From NCBI GenBank assembly GCA_030544185.1, contig JAUNRO010000185.1:1-6439 (forward strand): DNA of 6,439 nucleotides. The letters run 5' to 3'. This stretch comes from Propionibacteriaceae bacterium (lineage in GTDB: Bacteria > Actinomycetota > Actinomycetes > Propionibacteriales > Propionibacteriaceae). Position numbers and translations under genes: made by a program. Shown here one piece after another: positions 5,016 to 6,439 of the stretch. The notes beneath the pieces are model-generated. The model was given only the letters and a program-made list of their open reading frames with translations. It searched no databases and had not been told where the DNA came from. Every line of letters starts with the position of its first letter. The stretch's first letter is position 1.

Positions 5016-6409
5016 TGGCGCTCCCGCGACACGACGGACCAGCCATCCGGCTGCCCCGGTTGGCCATCGCCGCGCCTGCCTCCGGCCACGGGAAAACGAC
5101 CGTGGCGTCCGGACTGATGGCGGCGCTGCGGGCACGGGGGCGAGTGGTGACACCGGGGAAGGTGGGCCCGGATTACATCGATCCGGGCTATCACACGCTC
5201 GCGACCGGCCGCCCCGGGCGCAACCTCGACCCCGTGCTGTGCGGGGAGGACCGGATCGTCCCGCTGCTGCTGCACGGGGCCGCCGGGGCGGACCTCGCGG
5301 TCATCGAGGGCGTGATGGGCCTGTTCGACGGGCAGTTCGGGACCGACGGGTTCGGCTCGACCGCTCACGTCGCGCGCCTGACCCGCTCGCCGATCGTGCT
5401 GGTCGTGGATATCTCACATGTCTCGCAGACGGTCGCGGCGTGGGTGCACGGCCTGGCGACGTTCGACCCGCGGCTGCGGGTCGCGGGGGTCATCCTCAAC
5501 AAGGCGGGTTCGCCGCGCCACGCGAGTGAAGCCGTGCGCTCGCTCGAGGCGACCGGCGTGGAGGTGCTCGGCGTCCTGCACCGCGATGCCGGAATCGTCG
5601 CGCCCTCGCGCCACCTCGGGCTGGTCCCGGTCGCTGAGCGCGCGGAAGCCGCGGGTGAGCTCGACCGGCTTGCGGAGCAGCTGGCCGCGGCCGTCGATCT
5701 CGACGCGTTGGTCGCGATCGCGGAGTCCGCACCGGACCTCGCGGCGGAGCCGTGGCAGCCCGGCGCGGCGGTGACCCGCGTTGCGGGCGAGCCGCTCATC
5801 GCTGTCGCGGGCGGGCGCGCGTTCACGTTCCGCTATCCGGAGAACACCGAGCTGCTGGCGGCCGCGGGCTGCCGGGTGGTGGAGTTCGATCCGCTGACCG
5901 ACGCCCGGGCGCCGGCGGAGACATCCGGGATCCTGCTGGGCGGCGGGTTTCCCGAGGTGTACGCGGAGTCGCTCGCCCGCAACGCCGCGCTCACCGCGGA
6001 CCTGGCCGAGCGCGTCCGCTCCGGCGTACCCACCATCGCCGAATGTGCCGGCCTGCTCTATCTCGCGCGCAGCCTGGACGGGCACCCGATGGCGGACGTG
6101 CTGCCGGCACGGGCGGCGATGGACCCGAAGCTCGTGCTGGGCTATCGGACGGCGATCGCCCCCGCCGATTCGGTGGTCGCGCTGGCCGGGACCCGGGTCC
6201 GGGGGCACGAGTTCCACCGGACGCGGCTCGATCCGCCCGCCGGGGCTGCGCCGGCCTGGCTGTTGGACGGGCGGCCGGACGGGTTCGGCAGCGGCACCGT
6301 GCACGCTTCCTATCTGCACCTGCACTGGGCCGGTTTTCCGGACATCGCCACGAGGTTCGCCGCGGCTGCGGCAGCCTGGCGGGAGCACCCTCGAGAAGGA
6401 GAGCGATGA
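5015..6409 (+). CDS. cobB: Hydrogenobyrinate/cobyrinate a,c-diamide synthase (CobB/CbiA)
   Basis: This 464-residue enzyme amidates the a and c carboxylates of the corrin ring using ATP and glutamine, the step just before cobalt insertion in the aerobic route. The N-terminal P-loop synthetase domain shows APASGHGKTT (residues 20-29), GKVGPDYIDPGYH and EGVMGLFDG. The C-terminal class I glutamine amidotransferase-like domain shows GGGFPEVYAESLARN, the nucleophile Cys344 in TIAECAGLLYL, GHEFHRT with His398, and the HASYLHLHW end segment (430-438). The length is usual for the family. The start codon shares its A with the chelatase stop (TGATG), and the stop overlaps the next ATG, so the block is a tight operon. 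The aerobic (hydrogenobyrinate) or anaerobic (cobyrinate) substrate cannot be fixed from motifs; the chelatase partner favours the aerobic one. Confidence 0.96.
   Translation: MALPRHDGPAIRLPRLAIAAPASGHGKTTVASGLMAALRARGRVVTPGKVGPDYIDPGYHTLATGRPGRNLDPVLCGEDRIVPLLLHGAAGADLAVIEGVMGLFDGQFGTDGFGSTAHVARLTRSPIVLVVDISHVSQTVAAWVHGLATFDPRLRVAGVILNKAGSPRHASEAVRSLEATGVEVLGVLHRDAGIVAPSRHLGLVPVAERAEAAGELDRLAEQLAAAVDLDALVAIAESAPDLAAEPWQPGAAVTRVAGEPLIAVAGGRAFTFRYPENTELLAAAGCRVVEFDPLTDARAPAETSGILLGGGFPEVYAESLARNAALTADLAERVRSGVPTIAECAGLLYLARSLDGHPMADVLPARAAMDPKLVLGYRTAIAPADSVVALAGTRVRGHEFHRTRLDPPAGAAPAWLLDGRPDGFGSGTVHASYLHLHWAGFPDIATRFAAAAAAWREHPREGER
6395..6401 (+). promoter_or_regulatory. Ribosome binding site of the gene after cobB (GAAGGAG)
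   Basis: A strong Shine-Dalgarno sequence sits four bases before the ATG at 6406, within the last codons of cobB. It is the best ribosome binding site in the window and shows that the short open frame at the right edge is a real gene start. Confidence 0.75.
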
Positions 6410-6439
6410 CCCTGGAGCTGGACGTCACCGGCAGGCGGA
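6406..6439 (+). CDS. N-terminus of a probable siroheme synthase/precorrin-2 dehydrogenase (CysG-like), cut by window edge
   Basis: Only eleven codons are visible, reading MTLELDVTGRR. A strong ribosome binding site precedes the ATG, which overlaps the cobB stop as ATGA. A short lead ending in L-x-G-(R/K)-(R/K) is typical just before the NAD-binding VVVVGGG strand of CysG/Met8-type precorrin-2 dehydrogenases. In M. tuberculosis cobB (Rv2848c) is followed by cysG (Rv2847c). The product would oxidise precorrin-2 to sirohydrochlorin, possibly with a fused uroporphyrinogen III methyltransferase domain. The identity rests on eleven residues and gene order, so it is provisional; that a coding gene starts here is much safer. 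Confidence 0.55.
   Translation, partial: MTLELDVTGRR

Noticed and set aside
2832..5153. Minus-strand open frame of 773 codons opposite the chelatase
   Set aside because: The opposite strand encodes an unmistakable AAA+/VWA protein. The antisense product has no recognisable motif, and long antisense frames are expected at this GC content.
5414..6388. Minus-strand open frame of 324 codons opposite cobB
   Set aside because: It is a shadow of cobB, with Arg/Gly/Pro/Gln-rich composition and no domain signature.

Overview
The window is very GC-rich (about 75% in a sampled chelatase/CobB stretch) and densely packed. Its gene content and fusions (a CbiE-CbiT fusion, a single-chain I-D chelatase, CobB followed by a CysG-like start) match the cobalamin (vitamin B12) loci of Actinobacteria such as the Mycobacterium tuberculosis Rv2850c-Rv2847c cluster. 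I cannot name the genus from sequence alone.

Layout from left to right: (1) the 3' part of a plus-strand ATPase gene of a cobalt ECF transporter (CbiO-like), which enters from outside the window; (2) overlapping its tail, a short plus-strand AAA/SMC-like ATPase fragment of 133 residues, with a Walker A motif but no Walker B, of lower GC and apparently a broken, transferred gene; (3) a minus-strand pair, cobL then cobM, coupled by an ATGA overlap; (4) a gap of about 73 bp between divergent genes, the only obvious place for promoters of the two cobalamin blocks; (5) a plus-strand block of a fused magnesium-chelatase-like I-D protein, cobB, and the first codons of a third gene that looks like the N-terminus of a siroheme synthase/precorrin-2 dehydrogenase (CysG-like). 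Each of these starts overlaps the previous stop by 1 to 4 bases.

How they work together: the transporter supplies cobalt. CobM (precorrin-4 C11-methylation) and CobL (C5 and C15 methylation plus decarboxylation) act on the corrin ring. CobB amidates the a and c side chains. The I-D protein is the likely ATP-driven motor for cobalt insertion, together with a large CobN-type subunit not seen here. A CysG-like enzyme would connect uroporphyrinogen III/precorrin-2 to siroheme or cobalamin. A cob(I)alamin adenosyltransferase (cobO), which lies between the chelatase and cobB in Mycobacterium, is absent here.

I found no RNA gene, CRISPR array, complete mobile element or cobalamin riboswitch. Apart from the truncated ATPase, this is a recognisable B12 locus rather than a new system. 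The most unusual points are the ATPase remnant fused into the end of cbiO, possible leaderless promoters, and the acidic histidine-containing linker of the chelatase.
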